From NCBI GenBank assembly GCA_944324825.1, contig CALUXU010000012.1:1-64000 (forward strand): a stretch of DNA of 64,000 bases, read 5' to 3'. Below the pieces are notes generated by a model. It was given only the letters and a program-made list of their open reading frames with translations. It did no database searches and was not told the origin of the DNA. The DNA comes from Candidatus Gastranaerophilales bacterium. GTDB lineage: Bacteria > Cyanobacteriota > Vampirovibrionia > Gastranaerophilales > Gastranaerophilaceae. Of this stretch, positions 62,642-64,000 are shown in pieces; positions within the stretch are counted from its first letter, which is position 1; each line of letters opens with the position of its first letter. Both the position numbers and the translations under genes were made by a program.

Positions 62642-63273
62642 ATATCAGGGAATACATATAACTCCCCGTTATCTCCTCTCCAGCGGATAAAACCTGTATT
62701 TACCTTACCGCCTAAATCTAATGCGGTAACTAATGCCCAGTTCCCTTGAATAGCTGTTAAACGTATTTCTTTAGGACGATTAAGTTTACCAATAACCTGG
62801 GATTCATTATCACTTCTGGAATGAACATCATATACAAAATCTGGAGCATCTTTTAAGATTTTTAGACCGTATTTCCTACCATACATATTATAAAACGTTA
62901 TCCACGGTAGGAATTGGAACTCATCTTCCTTATAAGCCCAGCCTTGAGAATTCTTTGTTTTATCATAGATAACTTTTACATAATCCTCATCCATATCAGT
63001 TGCATATACAAACGATAAATCTTTTTTATCCTTCAATACTGCAAACAAATTATTAGCATAATCTGTTTCTGAAACAGTTATATACGTCCATTTCTTTTGA
63101 TATAAGAGTTTAGATTTTGAATCCGGATTTTCAAAAACCTTTATACTTGTAGCAGGTTGATATACGCCCAAAACTCCTGACGGGACATCACTTACTCTTA
63201 CAGGCATAATATCAGCGTACACTTGTGCCGACATACAAAAAATAAATAACAAGCTTAATAAAAGTTTTTTCAT
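62638..63273 (-). CDS. secreted protein with SH3-like repeats
   Basis: 211-aa protein with a signal peptide (MKKLLLSLLFIFCMSAQVYA). Two beta-rich, SH3b-like segments follow (SIKVFENPDSKSKLLYQKKWTYITV and FVYDVHSRSDNESQVIGKLNRPKEIRLTAIQGNWALV). SH3b domains usually bind peptidoglycan or other wall polymers. The role is inferred. It lies 12 bases downstream of pheT. Confidence 0.6.
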   Translation of the reverse strand: MKKLLLSLLFIFCMSAQVYADIMPVRVSDVPSGVLGVYQPATSIKVFENPDSKSKLLYQKKWTYITVSETDYANNLFAVLKDKKDLSFVYATDMDEDYVKVIYDKTKNSQGWAYKEDEFQFLPWITFYNMYGRKYGLKILKDAPDFVYDVHSRSDNESQVIGKLNRPKEIRLTAIQGNWALVTALDLGGKVNTGFIRWRGDNGELYVFPDI

Positions 63274-63285
63274 TATAAAATCCTC

Positions 63286-64000
63286 TTATTCTCTAAATGA
63301 TAGCTCTGCAAATGTTTTTTTCAAAACAGAACGGACGTTAGCCATTTGAGCTTCTATCGTTTCATCCGTTAAAGTTGAATTCGGGTCTAGCATTTTTATT
63401 CTGCAAGCTATACTCTTAAACCCTTCTTGAACGTGTTCGCCTTGATAAATATCAAATACATCACAACCGTTAAACAAATTGTTGTTAACACCTTTTTTAA
63501 TAGCTTTTTCAAGTTCTGCATAAGATACACTGTTAGGAATAATCATAGCAATATCTCTCTGAACTTCCGGGAACTGAGGAAGCTTTTTATATCTTGTAAT
63601 TGATTCATTTATGTTTGCAAACACCATATCCAAATCAACTTTGAAAAGATATGCATCCTGTTTCATTTTCAATTTATCACGAAGTTCAGGATTGATTTGT
63701 CCGTAATATCCGATAACTTCAGGATGTTTTCCTAATAAAAGCATTACGGCAGTTCTATAAGGGTGCAAGGCTTTGTGTGTATCAGCCAAAGGCGATTCAG
63801 CCAAAGTCGCAAGTTTAATTCTCTTAGATAAACCTAATTCATCCATCAAACTATCAACTATACCTTTCACTGTATAGAAATCAACTTCTCCTGTCGACTG
63901 CCATTTTGAATGTTCTTTCACACCGGTTATTACACCTTCCAAAACCTGCGTTTCTTTCACCCCCGCATCTTTTTCATTTGCAGCACTAACCTTGTGATAG
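63286..64000 (-). CDS. pheT: phenylalanyl-tRNA synthetase beta chain (3' part)
   Basis: The C-terminal about 238 residues of PheT; the 5' part lies beyond the right edge. The frame is open to position 64000 (...VSAANEKDAGVKETQVLEGVI). The core (FYTVKGIVDSLMDELGL, DTHKALHPYRTAVMLL) is followed by the FDX-ACB anticodon-binding domain (KKLPQFPEVQRDIAMIIPNSV, CRIKMLDPNSTLTDETIEAQM). It charges tRNA-Phe as an alpha2-beta2 enzyme with PheS. Confidence 0.93.
   Translation of the reverse strand, partial: YHKVSAANEKDAGVKETQVLEGVITGVKEHSKWQSTGEVDFYTVKGIVDSLMDELGLSKRIKLATLAESPLADTHKALHPYRTAVMLLLGKHPEVIGYYGQINPELRDKLKMKQDAYLFKVDLDMVFANINESITRYKKLPQFPEVQRDIAMIIPNSVSYAELEKAIKKGVNNNLFNGCDVFDIYQGEHVQEGFKSIACRIKMLDPNSTLTDETIEAQMANVRSVLKKTFAELSFRE

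Overview
The window looks like a chromosomal segment of a gut-type, non-photosynthetic relative of Cyanobacteria (Melainabacteria/Vampirovibrionia, most likely Gastranaerophilales). This is an inference. It rests on the strong A+T bias, a diderm envelope (TolC/RND/MFP pump, AsmA-like protein, TPR-barrel porin), a protein resembling cyanobacterial LdpA, and a set of orphan proteins with a short N-terminal F-x-G motif. I recall that motif from this lineage but could not check it here.

Layout. 1-820 has no convincing complete gene; it holds palindromes, a possible structured RNA and a 155-bp unit bounded by direct repeats. 821-6154 carries a secreted TPR protein, a guanidine-I riboswitch with its gdx exporter, a JAMM-like protein, glutamate dehydrogenase, an LdpA-like Fe-S protein and a HAD phosphatase. 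6157-10304 has two tandem paralogous 90-aa proteins and a serine-biosynthesis operon (class V aminotransferase, serA, serB). 10313-15726 has an Lrp-type regulator with an aminotransferase, and an AsmA-like protein facing a WG-repeat protein across a perfect palindrome. 15723-22859 is the most accessory stretch: a zincin, a ferritin-like plus glycosidase-like pair, a candidate CheD/CNF-type deamidase and a TPR-porin. 22860-23940 holds three tRNAs (Tyr, Thr, Thr) and a tandem array of about 178-bp units, each starting with a copy of the tRNA-Tyr 3' end. 23968-36992 is mostly housekeeping and metabolic: ligA, speB, punA, rpoZ, L-serine dehydratase, paired crcB, and an IscU-like/GGGtGRT protein pair. 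37055-49427 has wecB, a giant 2,867-residue coiled-coil protein, glcD, cutA and a zincin. 49482-64000 has an HNH-type protein, a YtxH/DUF948 envelope cluster, murT-pdxJ, serS, an RND efflux operon with a tandem-palindrome operator candidate, a YhcH-family gene, and the 3' part of pheT.

How the parts fit. Serine is made (6925-10304), charged (serS) and degraded (sdaAB-sdaAA), and the degradation operon is headed by a stand-alone receiver domain. The most novel thread is a group of orphan genes encoding enzyme-like proteins without classical signal peptides: JAMM-like, CheD/CNF-like and HNH-like. They share F-x-G at exactly residues 16-18. Several orphan genes in the same regions, one of them in this group, share an upstream TAGCAAAAAA-type element. 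I read these as possibly co-sorted, perhaps exported, proteins. That is a hypothesis, not a demonstrated system.
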